In this document: in pieces, positions 33,173 to 43,839 of the stretch | How positions within the stretch are numbered: position 1 is the first letter of the stretch | How the letters are laid out: each line of letters begins with the position of its first letter | NCBI GenBank assembly: GCA_010909165.1 | Contig: MU008160.1 | Location: 744,001-808,000, forward strand | Direction: 5' to 3' | DNA from: Anthoceros angustus | Lineage: Eukaryota; Streptophyta; Anthocerotopsida; Anthocerotales; Anthocerotaceae | Length of the DNA: 64,000 nucleotides | Translations under genes and position numbers: made by a program | The notes under the pieces: generated by a model | Database searches by the model: none | The model's input: the letters and a program-made list of their open reading frames with translations, nothing else | Told to the model about the DNA's origin: nothing

Positions 33173-35725
33173 TTATGTACATTACATGCTCAAACTAGCA
33201 TGTGTCTTCACCAACCACGCACTCACTGTGAACGCCGATCCATCGGGTGTCGAACATTTCAAGCTATGAGTGTAGAAGCATCATCTTGTCTTGACCTGCC
33301 GATCGGGTGGGAGGTACAGGAACCACCGCAAGGTCCTTTCAAAATCCTTGATTTGACATTATCTTCTGTTATTATCAGTAGAAAAGTGTTGACTGAAGGG
33401 AAATGCACTCCGTTGTTGTCTAATGTCGCCATCATTCAGTGGGATAGAGTGGAGGACTTGCTTCACGGAGACAGTATAGACCACTCATTTCCTACCTCGT
33501 TCTGGAAGGAGACCGACAAAAAGGCAAGGGAACTAACATCACACGAGACAAAACATGTGGTCTTGGCTCAGGCACACCAAATATTAGTGTGTCTTTGACA
33601 ACAGATTTCGCAAAGAACGACGAAATGTCTGTGTATCTCAAAGTACAGGGAAACATAAAGGCAAGATATTAAGACTCTCTAGTGTGAAACATGCTTGTCA
33701 ATACCACTTTGATGTCAAGCAACTTGCTTGTTGGCGTCATCTTGCAGCTGTGTTTATTGTCCATAACTAGCATGTCGACAACTCCGACCAAATTTGTCAT
33801 GGCTTCCAGTACAATGCAAACCCACAGGCAAGGTTTGCTGCTCATTTGAGTACTGAGATACGTGCATGGGTCCAACACAAATTTTTTGCAGGAGCCACTA
33901 AAAGACAGATCTGTATGGAGCACGTTCAGAAAGTGGATTTGAAAACACAGGCTTATGGTCATGACAGGGTGACTTCCCTCATGATGACCATCTTCCTTCA
34001 ACCTCATGACATTGATAATATCGCATCAACTGTCACCACATGCTTTTACCAGTACCATACGAACGATGAGTTAAGTGTGCGGATGTGGATAGAAGCTCAC
34101 AGAAACATCGTATGGTACCATTCCAATTTAGGCCCTTTTACGCTAGGGGTGCAAACAGCCTTTCAGAGGTCTATGATGCTTCAATTTGGAAACAATAGTG
34201 TGATCTCCCTTGATGCCACTTTTGGCACCAATAAGTACAAGTTCCACTCGTACACCTTGATGGTCTTTGATACTTACTATAGCGGAGTCCTCACTGCTTG
34301 GATTATCACGGACAGTGGCAAACTGGAGGATTTGCAGGCGTAGTTGTATGCATTTCAAATGCATATGCAGCAACATAGTCCACTATGGCACTGTTGCTTT
34401 CCTTGTGGATGATGTCACAAATAGGTGCTGGGCCACATGGGGAGATGCTGCCAATCTTGCTATGTTTATGGCATGTTAGGAATGTTGGCCGCGCCACCTC
34501 TTGCTTAAGGTTAGCTGGAGGACAAGAGTGGCAATCTTTAGTCGCCTTGGTGACATCATGTATGTTTTCGTTGGCGTAACCGAGGCCGGAAGATGATGCA
34601 ACAAATGTACGTGGATTATGAAAGAGAAGCTCCAGAGTTCATTCAGTACTTTAAGAATCAATGGGAGGGAGTGCTACCTATATGGCTAAAGTATTCCAGG
34701 ACCATGCCACATGTTGCCCAGGATAACAAAATCAGGGAACGCTGGATTTGTGTCAAGGCAGCTTGATATGGTGCAAAGGCACACAAGGACTAGAAAAACA
34801 CACAAGCTCAAAGTGCTGGATTGTATATACGAATGTATATGATGAAAAGAGTCTTAAGTTGTTTATATAATGTAAACCTAAAAAGCAACATTGTCATACG
34901 CCTAGGTTACATACATAACAAACACATATATTTTTCATACTCCCACATAAGCTAGGCAGTATACAAACTGGAAAGCGGAGCGTAAACATAACGGACACAT
35001 TCTCCTTAGCATAAAAACTGGGAAGTGGCGGCGGCGCAATGTCTCAGTTACTCGTTGTAGTGGCGATCATCCTCGCAACCTTCTGTCTCTTAATCCAGTT
35101 GCAGCAGCAGATGACGACGAGAGGTGGGGCTCGCTACAGGCCTGAAAACTACGGGGAAGATGCTGTGCCGAGGAAGAAAAGGACAAGCAGGGAGCAGAGC
35201 ACTGCGCTGCGTATAGGTTCCGGTGCGAAGAAATAGAGAGCCTTCGACTTGCAGCAGTTTGCTAGGGGCTTTGGCTGGGAGGTGGAGGTGTTGGCCAAAG
35301 TGACAATGAAACGGGAAGAACGAGCTGAAGTTGGCACCAAAACTGAGACCGGGCATAGACCTACTAGTGACCCGCTACGGAATGAGGTCGATGGGAGCGT
35401 CAGGACACGCGCCACAGGATGAGGATGTGGAGAACACAAAACAAGGCGAAAAAGGGAAAGGAGAAGAGCTCCCGCTGTATGACTCCAAGAAGCCATGATT
35501 AGGTGAATTCGCGATTCATCCATGGGCGCATGACCTCTAGGTTGACTAAGCGACTGAACGTATTGTGTGCCGCAGAGCAAAGAGATGGACAGATAGGATG
35601 GCTAGCTACTTGTGGGTCTTTGCTCAACTCTTGTTGATTTCATATGCAATGTATTTCATTTGCCCATCCACGATCATTTGAAGCTAATTGCCCCTAAGTC
35701 TCGAGCACCATAAAAGTTTGAGTCG
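33173..35725 (+). mobile_element. MULE-like transposase region, decayed copy II
   Basis: An N-terminal piece is open at 33200-33598. A frame-shifted segment near 33620-33765 reads SVKHACQYHFDVKQLACW then RHLAAVF, a Cys/His pattern like the DNA-binding zinc finger before MULE/FAR1 transposase domains. The core 33771-34343 is open and contains ICHGFQYNANP and NSVISLDATFGTNKYKF with the first catalytic Asp, and ends GKLEDLQA. The following part (FLVDD, LCLWHVR) is broken. After it a 65-codon frame at 35039-35236 encodes a protein with a hydrophobic start and a basic tail. The MULE transposase domain assignment rests on these motifs; the element is not autonomous. Confidence 0.75.
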
Positions 35726-37570
35726 ATTGCAGGAGCCACTAAAAGAGACCAGATGAGCACGTAAAGTGGATTTGAAAACACAGCTTATGGTCATGACAGT
35801 GACTTCATGATGACCATCTTCCTTCAACCTCATGACATTGATAATATCGCATCAATCGTCACCACATGCTTTTACCAAGACATATACGAACGATGAGTTA
35901 AGTGCGGATGTGGATAGAAGCTCAGAAACATCGTATGGTACCATTCCAATTTAGGCCCTTTACGCTTAGGGGTGCAAACACCTTTCAGTCTATGATGCTT
36001 CAATTTGGAAACAATAGTGTGATCTCCTTGATGCCACTTTTGGCACCAATAAGTACAAGTTCCACTCGACACCTTGATGGTCTTTGATACTTACTATAGC
36101 GGAGTCCTCACTGCTTGGATTATCACGGACAGTGGCAAACTGGAGGATTTGCAGGCGTAGTTGTATGCATTTCAAATGCATATGCAGCAACATAGTCCAC
36201 TATGGCAGCCCAGTGCTTTCCTTGTGGATGATGCTGCTGCTCAAATAGGTGCTTTGCGGGCCACATGGGGAGATGCTGTGCCAATCTTGCTATGTTTATG
36301 GCATGTTAGGAAATGTTGGCTGCGTCACCTCTTGCTTAAGGTTAGCCAGTGGAGGACAAGAGTGGCAATCTTTAGTCGCCTTGGTGACATCATGTATGTT
36401 TCTCGTCGTTGGCACACAGAAACTGAGGCCAGGAAGATGATGCAACAAATGTACGTGGATTATGAAAGAGAAGCTCCAGAGTTCATTCAGTACTTTAAGA
36501 ATCAATGGGAGGGAGTGCTACCTATATGGCTAAAGTATTCCAGGACCATGCCACATGTTGCCCAGGATAACAAAATCAGGGAACGCTGGATTTGTGTCAA
36601 GGCAGTTTTGATATGGTGCAAAAGGCACACAAGGACTAGAAAACACACAAGCTCAAAGTCTTTGGATTGTATATACGAATGTATATGATGAAAAGAGTCT
36701 TAAGTTGTTTATATAATGTAAACCTAAAAAGCAACATTGTCATACGCCTAGGTTACATACATAACAAACACATATATTTTTCATACTCCCACATAAGCTA
36801 GGCGATACAAACCGGAAAGCGGAGCGTAAACATAACGGACACATTCTCCTTAGCATAAAAACTGGGAAGTGGCGGCGCAATGTCTCGGGCCATTGCCAGT
36901 GGCGATCATCCTCGCAACCTTCATCTCTTAATCCAGTTGCAGCAGCAGATGACGACGAGAGGTGGGGCTCACAGCCCGAAAACTACGGGAAGATGTCAGG
37001 CCGAGGAAGAAAAGGACAAGTGGAGGCGAGCATGCTGCGTATAGGTTCCATAAGAAATAGAGAGCCACTTTGAGGCTTTGCTGGGAGGTGGAGGTGTTGG
37101 CCAAAGTGACAATGAAACGGGAAGAACGAGCTGAAGTTGGCACCAAAACTGAGACCGGGCATAGACCTACTAGTGACCCGCTACGAGGAATGAGGGTCAG
37201 ATGGGAGCAGGCTGTCCAGACACCGCTGCCACAGGATGAGGATGTGGAGAACACAGCAAACAAGGCGACGAAAAAAGGGAAAGGAGAAGAGCTCCCACAG
37301 AAGGACTGCTCCTAAGAAGCCATGATTAGGTGAATTCTGTGACGATTCATCCATGGGCGGCATGACCTCTAGGTTGACTAAGCCTGACCTGAACGTATTG
37401 TTGTGTGCCGCAGAGCAAAGAGATGGACAGATGGGTAGGATGGCTAGCTACTTGTGGGTCTTTGCTCTGAACTCTTGTTGATTTCATATGCAATGTATTT
37501 CATTTGCCCATCCACGATCATTTGAAGCTAATTGCCCCTAAGTCTCGAGCACCATAAAAAGTTTGAGCTG
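35726..37570 (+). mobile_element. MULE-like transposase region, decayed copy III
   Basis: This starts at the GCAGGAGCCAC word equivalent to about 33886 in copy II and ends near 37570. The second half of the transposase is best preserved here (36161-36688). It has AFLVDDAAAQIGALRATWGD with the second Asp, LCLWHVRKCWLRHLL, and the EAPEFIQYFKNQWEGVLP segment. A downstream acidic/basic tail frame lies at 37079-37315. Compared with copy III, copy II lacks several bases at GCC/CTG/CG words in the VDD region. Confidence 0.75.
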
Positions 37571-37721
37571 ATTCCAGCGAGTCGTGCAAGTCTTCAAACA
37601 AGGCAATTGGCAAGTCATTGTGGCTTGTACATATGCCCATACAAAGTATGTATGTATGAAACAACTGTATGAGGTGGCTCTGATTTTCTCAAGTAATGCC
37701 TTATATTTATCCTCTTTTTTG

Positions 37722-37799
37722 GTGAATGGACGGCTAAGACAAATTGTTGGGTTTACATGAGTTGTGAATGGACGGCTAAGACAAATTGTTGGGTTTACA
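37722..37799. repeat. 42-bp tandem repeat, 1.9 copies
   Basis: Units start at 37722 and 37764 with GTGAATGGACGGCTAAGAC. No gene is recognised around it; a minus-strand frame across it has no known domain. Confidence 0.85.
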
Positions 37800-37931
37800 A
37801 TACAATCAACCATCTCGCAAGCAATTTCATATTGTGAATAATGGCTTCTGGATGGCAAATGCCACCAATAAGCACATCCTGTAAGAGCCGGACAGCTGGT
37901 TGTGACGGATGCGCCCGCCCTTCCCAACAAT

Positions 37932-37975
37932 ACCCAGGTTTAGGGTTTAGGGTCGGCCAAAACCCTAAAGCCTAA
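37932..37975. repeat. short telomere-like words
   Basis: GGTTTAGGGTTTAGGGTCGG is followed by AAACCCTAAAG, two TTTAGGG units and one inverted. This is too short for an interstitial telomere. Telo-box words also occur in plant promoters. Confidence 0.5.
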
Positions 37976-38705
37976 GGAGTCGACCTTGATTCGAGGATTT
38001 GTTGAGTGTGTGATTCAAGAACACACCAAAGTGGTGGTGTTGTCTTCCAATCAGCAACACACCAAGGAGGTGATTCAGTCCAATAATCACCAATGCACCA
38101 AGGCAATTAGCTCGAGAATGCTGAATCTATTTATATTGTGTCATTCAGCTCACTCGTTTGGCTCTTGAATTTCTTTCACACATGGGTTCCACTCAAAACC
38201 TTCGAGCAATGTCCGCGGACAGGGTGGGCAGCATGTCAGATTTTACAACACAAAAAACACACCTCCATAAGCACGTCTAGACCACATCGAGCACAAAGAT
38301 TCTACAAGATGCTTCTTCACCACGGCGTCTACGTATGGTTTTACTGAATTGGAGGTGCTCGCACTGAGCTTCCTCTCCATGACCTCGGCCAATGCAAGGT
38401 CCGATGGCCCCCTATCCACCAGCCGTTTTGTCGATGGCCGCCTCACCGTGACTAGGCAATCTACAGCATATTCTCCGAATATCCAGCTTGTGGCCGGTAG
38501 CGTTGTTAGGCGGTTGGCCAAAGCAAGTAGCAACAAGCCAATTTTGGAGACTATGCGAAGATAGTTTGGCCTACCGCTTTGTAGCTATGGAGCTTTGGAA
38601 ATTTATTGCGGCCGCTCTGAAAGTCTGTTTTGTTTCAAACTTGGCGAGAAAGTGCTTTGTGGTGTGGTGTTTTGGTGGCAATGTTTGCTCAACGTGGGTT
38701 GTTAT

Positions 38706-38824
38706 GAGGCGACTACACTGAGCATAGATGCTCTTCCCTGTTGTTGTGAGGCAACCACACTGAGCATAGATGCTCTTCCCCGTTGTTGTGAGGCGACCAT
38801 ACTGAGCATAGATGCTCTTCCCCG
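38706..38824. repeat. 42-bp tandem repeat, 2.8 copies
   Basis: Units start at 38706, 38748 and 38790 with GAGGCRACC(A/T)ACTGAGC-type sequence and contain CATAGATGCTCTTCCC. The 14-codon period keeps both strands open, so minus-strand and plus-strand frames here are by-products. I see no other gene in 37.97-39.3 kb. Confidence 0.85.
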
Positions 38825-39087
38825 TGCACATGGCTATGGAGTTTGTGTAAGACATTGAAAAATGTGACGGGAAGCAATGAGGGCCCACATGTTTCCAGAA
38901 CACATGAGTCGGTAGAGCAAGACACACTTGTAATTGTGTAGTTGAGAACAAAGTCCTCGGATTTTTCCTTGATTACTTATCGTTAAAAATTGGTAATGAA
39001 CTCAAAACAAAGGGAAACCCCCTTAGCCGTTCTGGGGTTAAAGGGCACGTTATTGCAGCAGACGCAGCCTTGTGCAGGTTTCAATAG

Positions 39088-39208
39088 AATTTACATTCTA
39101 GAAATCTCTATTGAGATTATCAAAGCTTCGTGAGTTTGTTTAAGATTGAATTTACGTTCTACAATCTCTATGGAGATTATCAAAGTTTCGAGAGTTTGTT
39201 AAAGATCG
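39088..39208. repeat. 61-bp tandem repeat, two copies
   Basis: Imperfect units start at 39088 and 39149 with AATTTAC(A/G)TTCTA and contain GAGATTATCAAAG. The second unit is shortened by small deletions. Confidence 0.8.
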
Positions 39209-39322
39209 TCGTTGTAACAAAGTTCACCACAATTCACAGATTGGAGAGTGTTACAATTTAAAACCCTACTAAGGAGTTTTTAGTAATCTAGAGTCGAAAC
39301 ACTACACAGGAGTTTATGAAGT

Positions 39323-39640
39323 ATGACACATGGTTTTCAAAATGCTGATAATGAGCAAGAAATAGATATGGATAAATCTAACTCTAATGTGAATGCAACT
39401 GGCGCTGGAAAGGTAGTTACGGTGGTCATTGCAAGTCGAGAAGAGAGCTGTAATAACCCTGCCTCTTCTTATATAATCAAAGAAGGACATGGACACAAAC
39501 TTCATGCCCTATAAGACTACTTCGATGCCTGGGACAAACTCAAGCGGGAGAGTGAGAAATTGAAAAGCTTGAAGAACGTGGAGGATTATCTGCTTGAAAG
39601 ATTATTAGCCAAAGTGGAAAAAGGTAAAATCAAAGTAAGT
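39323..39640 (+). pseudogene. unidentified gene fragment (related to 23765-23845)
   Basis: A 63-codon frame at 39323-39514 contains NEQEIDMDKSNSN and ATGAGKVVTVVIA. After a TAA, the same frame continues with a charged stretch (FDAWDKLKRESEKLKSLKN) to about 39640. The first part is shared with an inverted piece at 23.8 kb. No known domain is recognised; it may be part of a transposable-element protein. Confidence 0.45.
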
Positions 39641-39730
39641 TAAAAGTTGGTGCTAAATTAAACAGTGCTACCAAAGACATGCCATTTCGAATTGCATAGC
39701 GCTGTGGGGCACGTTGTCCTTTCGAGAAAT

Positions 39731-39892
39731 GCGCTCGGCTCTCATCAACAAAAATTCGCTTGTGTTGGTAGGCAAGGGAGGATCGAGATGTGAAGCTTCC
39801 CGTGGAGCAGAGCGCTCAGCTCACATCCACAAAAATGCGGGGAATTTTGGTAGGCATGTTGGAGGATCGAGATGTGAAGCTTGCCATCGAAT
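39731..39892. repeat. 81-bp tandem repeat, two copies
   Basis: Units start at 39731 and 39812 (GCGCTC then CAACAAAAAT or CCACAAAAAT) and each ends GGATCGAGATGTGAAGCTT. The 27-codon period leaves an incidental open frame. Confidence 0.75.
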
Positions 39893-40163
39893 GGCTTAAG
39901 ATACTTTTATGCAGCCCGAGCCCTGTGATTCTCCAGGGACACTACCACAATGCATGAGGTAAACTAACGTAAAGGTAAAGCGTGGTTTCTTCGTCATAAT
40001 TGCACATAGCAATCCCAGCAAATTACACTTAGCGACATTGAAAAAAACAGCCCATCCCAGCACTGATCCAGGCATGGGGTGCTTAATCCCTGGAGGTCTT
40101 AGAAAGAGTAGAGTAGCTAGCAACACCCAACTGCTGGGAGCACTAGCACAAAATGTGACGGGT

Positions 40164-40240
40164 TCTTGCTACGCTCCGCTTGCTCTTCACTCTTGCTACG
40201 CTCTGCTTGCCCTTCACTCTTGTTACGCTCTGCTTGCTTT
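40164..40240. repeat. 27-bp tandem repeat, about 2.9 copies
   Basis: Units start at 40164, 40191 and 40218, each TCTTG(C/T)TACGCTC then CGCTTGC or TGCTTGC. It encodes SCYALLALH-like nonapeptides in one frame; no wider gene is evident. Confidence 0.85.
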
Positions 40241-40730
40241 CACTCGGTCAAAAGGACCCAAACGCGTCTTGCGGGCGAATCACTGCTGGGATGGGGACAG
40301 TCATGTTAAGCGTCTGATGTTTCACCGAGAGGAATGCTTCCCACGCTCTGCTCTCCACTCGCTCCAAAAAGGCCAGCCGCCGGGGCCTGATTGGTCTCAG
40401 CCGGCACGAGCTAGAACTCCATTGGCCCACCGAGAGAGTGAGCCAGAGTTCCAACTCTGTACACGAGGTAGCCCACCAGTCTGAGGGATCCTGGAGGAAT
40501 GGGTGCCAAAGACTGATCCTGCCGATCTTTCTTCATCCCGTTGGCAGACGCTCCCGACATAAAGATCACAGCCAAATTGCCTAATGCTGTCGTTTGGCAC
40601 ACCCTGTTGGGTGCTTGTCGAATGCGGAGAGGAGCTCAGTGCTCTTTGTCTTATACTTCCTGTTGGAATGAGTCCCGACTCACACATGCCACAGTTCACC
40701 TTCGGCAGACTGGCTAGTTGTTCTTCATTA

Positions 40731-43335
40731 TCACGGTCGACCCTTGCAACTGCAACAACCAGCTGCAAATCGATGCACACGGTACCCATCTCGTACAACA
40801 ATCTCTCTCTTTTCAACTCTTGACATGATCTCGGTCGAACTGTGGCAGTCAATGCACATGCGTAGATTCTTGGTTACCACTAGAGGTGTGCCACTCGGAG
40901 TGTTCAAGAGACCAAATGCCAGAGCTAGCTTCTCAGCATGCCCGCAAAGCACATCTTCCTTTTCCTTCTCACCCAGTGGCTTTAACACCAACTGTGTGTG
41001 AGGTACATGGCCCCCTTCCTGCTTCAGACGTGCACTAATACTCTCGGTCTTGAGCGCAACACCCGCTCTGTTTTCTCCCACCGCAAATGTATGTACCTGC
41101 TTCTTGACTTCAATGCTCGCCACTGCAGGTTTCTTGTTGGCTCCTGCTGCTGTTCTCTGAGTTTCGATCCTGTCGACGTCAGTCCACCTACCTGCATCTG
41201 CGTAGGCATTTGCCATGAGCACATATGCCGAGGCACTCTGAGGCTCCAGTCTAACCAGACTTTCAAAACAACGCGCTGCCCTTTCTATATCCCCGTAAAG
41301 TTTGCAGGCATTCAGCAAAGACGTCAACCCTACGACATTGCTTTGGCTCTCACTTGATAATAGCATGTGCTCGGCCTCATCTAAATGGCCTGCACGCCCT
41401 AGAAGATCAATCATGCAAGTGTAATGCTCAACAGTAGGCTTGATGCCATGCTGTTCAGCCATGGAATCAAAGAGCCTGCGACCCTCATGCACCAGCCCCT
41501 CATGACTGCAAGCTGCTAAAAGGCAAGTAAAAGTAGTACCGTCAGGCTGAATACCAGCAACTAACATCTCTTCAAAACAAGCTACTGCGTTGTGACCTTC
41601 ATCAAAAGCACCACACCCTGCTATCAGGGCATTCCATGTCACATCCTTTGTGGCCAAAAACCTGGCGTGCATCTTCCAGTTCACCACATTTTGCATACAT
41701 GTCCACCAGGCAGTTGCCCAACACTACGTTATCCAGCAGTCCTCTTTCAACAATCTGTGAGTGCAGCTGCCTGCCCTTCTGTAAGGCACCAGTGCTTGCA
41801 CAGGCCTTCAGAAGGCAAGCAAAAGTAACATGGTTAGCCAATATCAGGCCATCTTGCTCCATTTGTCCATACAAGAGCCTGGAGTCCTGCTGTGCATACC
41901 CAGCGAGCAGTGCATTCCATGTCACCACATCCTTTGTAGCCAAGCTGTCAAAAACCCAGCGTGCATCTCCCAGCTCGCCACATTTTGCGTACATGTCCAC
42001 TAGGCAGTTGCCCACCAATAGATTATCTAGCTGTCCTCTTTCTACAATCTGTGAGTGCAGATGCCTGCCCATCTGTAAGGCACCAGTGCTCGCACAGGCC
42101 TTCAGAAGGCAAGCAAAAGTAACATCATTTGCCACAAGCAGGCCACCTTGCTCCATTTGTCCATACAGCACAAGAGCCTCTTGGCCCAGCCCTTGCTGTG
42201 TATACCCAGCAATCAGAGCCGTCCATGTCACCACATCCTTTGTGGCCAAGCTGTCAAAGGCCTGGCGAGCATCTTCCAGTTCCCCACATTTGGCGTACAT
42301 GTCCACCAGGCAGTTTCCAACAAACAAATCGGGAGGAATGCCACTCTGCAACACATCACAGTGCACTTTTCTGCCAGATTCTAAGTCAGCGGCAAATGCA
42401 CAAGCTTGAAGGGCAGCTACAAAGACGTGGGCATCTGCCTTCACTCCTGACCTACGCATCTGATGGTACAGTCGTACGGCCTCTTCAGGTTTCCCATGCT
42501 TGGTGAATGCGGAGATTATGGAAAACCACATGAAGGCATCTGGTTTGCCCACCCTGGTGAACACATCCATGGCCTCCTGCAGCCTCCCTCCATATGCATA
42601 CATGCGCAAGATATGGTTACCCAAGTATGCATTCGACTCGTACCCAAGTTTGACACTGAGGTCATGCACTCGTCGCCCCACAACCAGATCCTTCTTAGCT
42701 GCACACAGTTTTAGGACAGTGTAGAACAGAGACTGAGAAATGGCAGAGTCTGTCTCAGCCAAAGACTCCAAGGCTCCAACGGCATCCGAAAGCTTCCCCT
42801 GCTGACATAACATGCGCACGGTCCCAGCCGTTACCACGCTCATTACTGATCCTGCATGCCTCCCAGGTTCAGTGTTATCTGGAGAGCTCCACTTGGCAGA
42901 AGAGGCAACATGACCAATCTGGCTATCCAAAGAAACGAGGTACTCATCGACCCAAGCTGGCTTCAGCATGCTGTTTAACCACAGGACCTCAGTGGAACCC
43001 TTACGCCGGAAGTCAGGCGCAAGGGAGCTCCTCTTAGCTCGCCTGTTGTCCCACCACATGGAAGGGTCCAGAAAAAATTGTTGCCACAACTGCTCCTGCT
43101 CCTGGCAACGACCATCGCTGGAAAACCCGTTGGCACCCACACATTTTCTCGGAAGTGGTGGTGCTGGGCTCCTTACACTGTTGCACCTGGAGGCTTGGTT
43201 GTTTGCCGGGGGTTGACTCCCTGAGCTGAGATGAGCGGGAGCTGTTCGTGAATGAGCGGGGGCTCCTCGTGGGATCCCTGTACACACACCAATTTGTTGG
43301 GTCCACAACGGGTCCAATTCCCACACAGTAGCCAT
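40731..43335 (-). pseudogene. PPR-11: DYW:KP PPR gene with a single frameshift
   Basis: ATG at 43335 opens a 577-codon frame (43335-41602). A second frame (41696-40731) completes E1, E2 and the DYW:KP domain. Near 41648-41655 the sequence lacks eight bases (ACAGCTTG-like) present in sister triads, between two TTG words. A GTG codon is also missing next to it. Otherwise the gene is complete: N-terminal block, L-S, three PLS triads, P2-L2-S2, E1, E2, KPAVA near 41130, HAE near 40935, CIDCH, and the end CSCKGRP. Without the 8-bp gap the product would be about 870 aa, like PPR-9. P motif 3 is shortened (GYAQQDSRLLYG). It is a very young pseudogene or an assembly error, and it shares a 504-bp head-to-head spacer with PPR-12. 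Confidence 0.85.
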
Positions 43336-43839
43336 CCTTCAGGGACTGCTGTCGGAGAATGAGGCTAACAACAAACCATGGCAGATGCCCAGGTACTGGG
43401 CATGGCCACACCACTCTGAAGAAAAGTGCATGCGGTTTACTGCTACATTTTGGCCAAACCCGTCTCGAGATTTGGGCCGCGAGCCCAGCCCCGTCGGAGG
43501 CTGCGACATCGAGGAACCCAGCCTCGTCCAAAGCCAAAAGAATCCAGCCAAGTCCTCGTCGAAGGCTAGTGGTCACTGGGAAGATGTCACTTGGATGCAG
43601 TCCCCAGGTCGAAAACCAGTCCGTGGGACCGAGAGATGATGTACATATGTAGCCGGTCAAAATGACACCCTGTAATAAATGCAGGACGTGTGCATACCTA
43701 TGTATGTGGAAGGGAAGGTGTACATGGAGAGCTCATGCCTTCTGGCTGAGAGTCTGTGAGTGGCCAGAGAATGAGCGCGGATTCAGCCATGCCCATCTAG
43801 TGGTTGTCCGCCTCATCTTCCGACAGCGGTGTCTGTAAC
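43336..43839. promoter_or_regulatory. head-to-head intergenic region (possible bidirectional promoter)
   Basis: This 504-bp spacer separates the divergent starts of PPR-11 and PPR-12. Both edges carry the cluster leader: CATTCTCCGACAGCAGTCCC on the minus side (43342-43365) and CATCTTCCGACAGCGG on the plus side (43812-43830). Two overlapping plus-strand frames here show no known domain. Confidence 0.5.

Noticed and set aside
35039-35236. A 65-codon protein with a hydrophobic start downstream of the MULE core, as a separate gene
   Set aside because: It exists only inside the decayed element, is disrupted in copy III, and lacks supporting structure; kept only as part of the element.
37932-37975. 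Interstitial telomere
   Set aside because: Only two TTTAGGG units and one inverted word; compatible with a telo-box or chance.
43359-43652. Two overlapping plus-strand frames of 84-97 codons between PPR-11 and PPR-12
   Set aside because: No recognisable motif, and they lie in the shared head-to-head promoter region.
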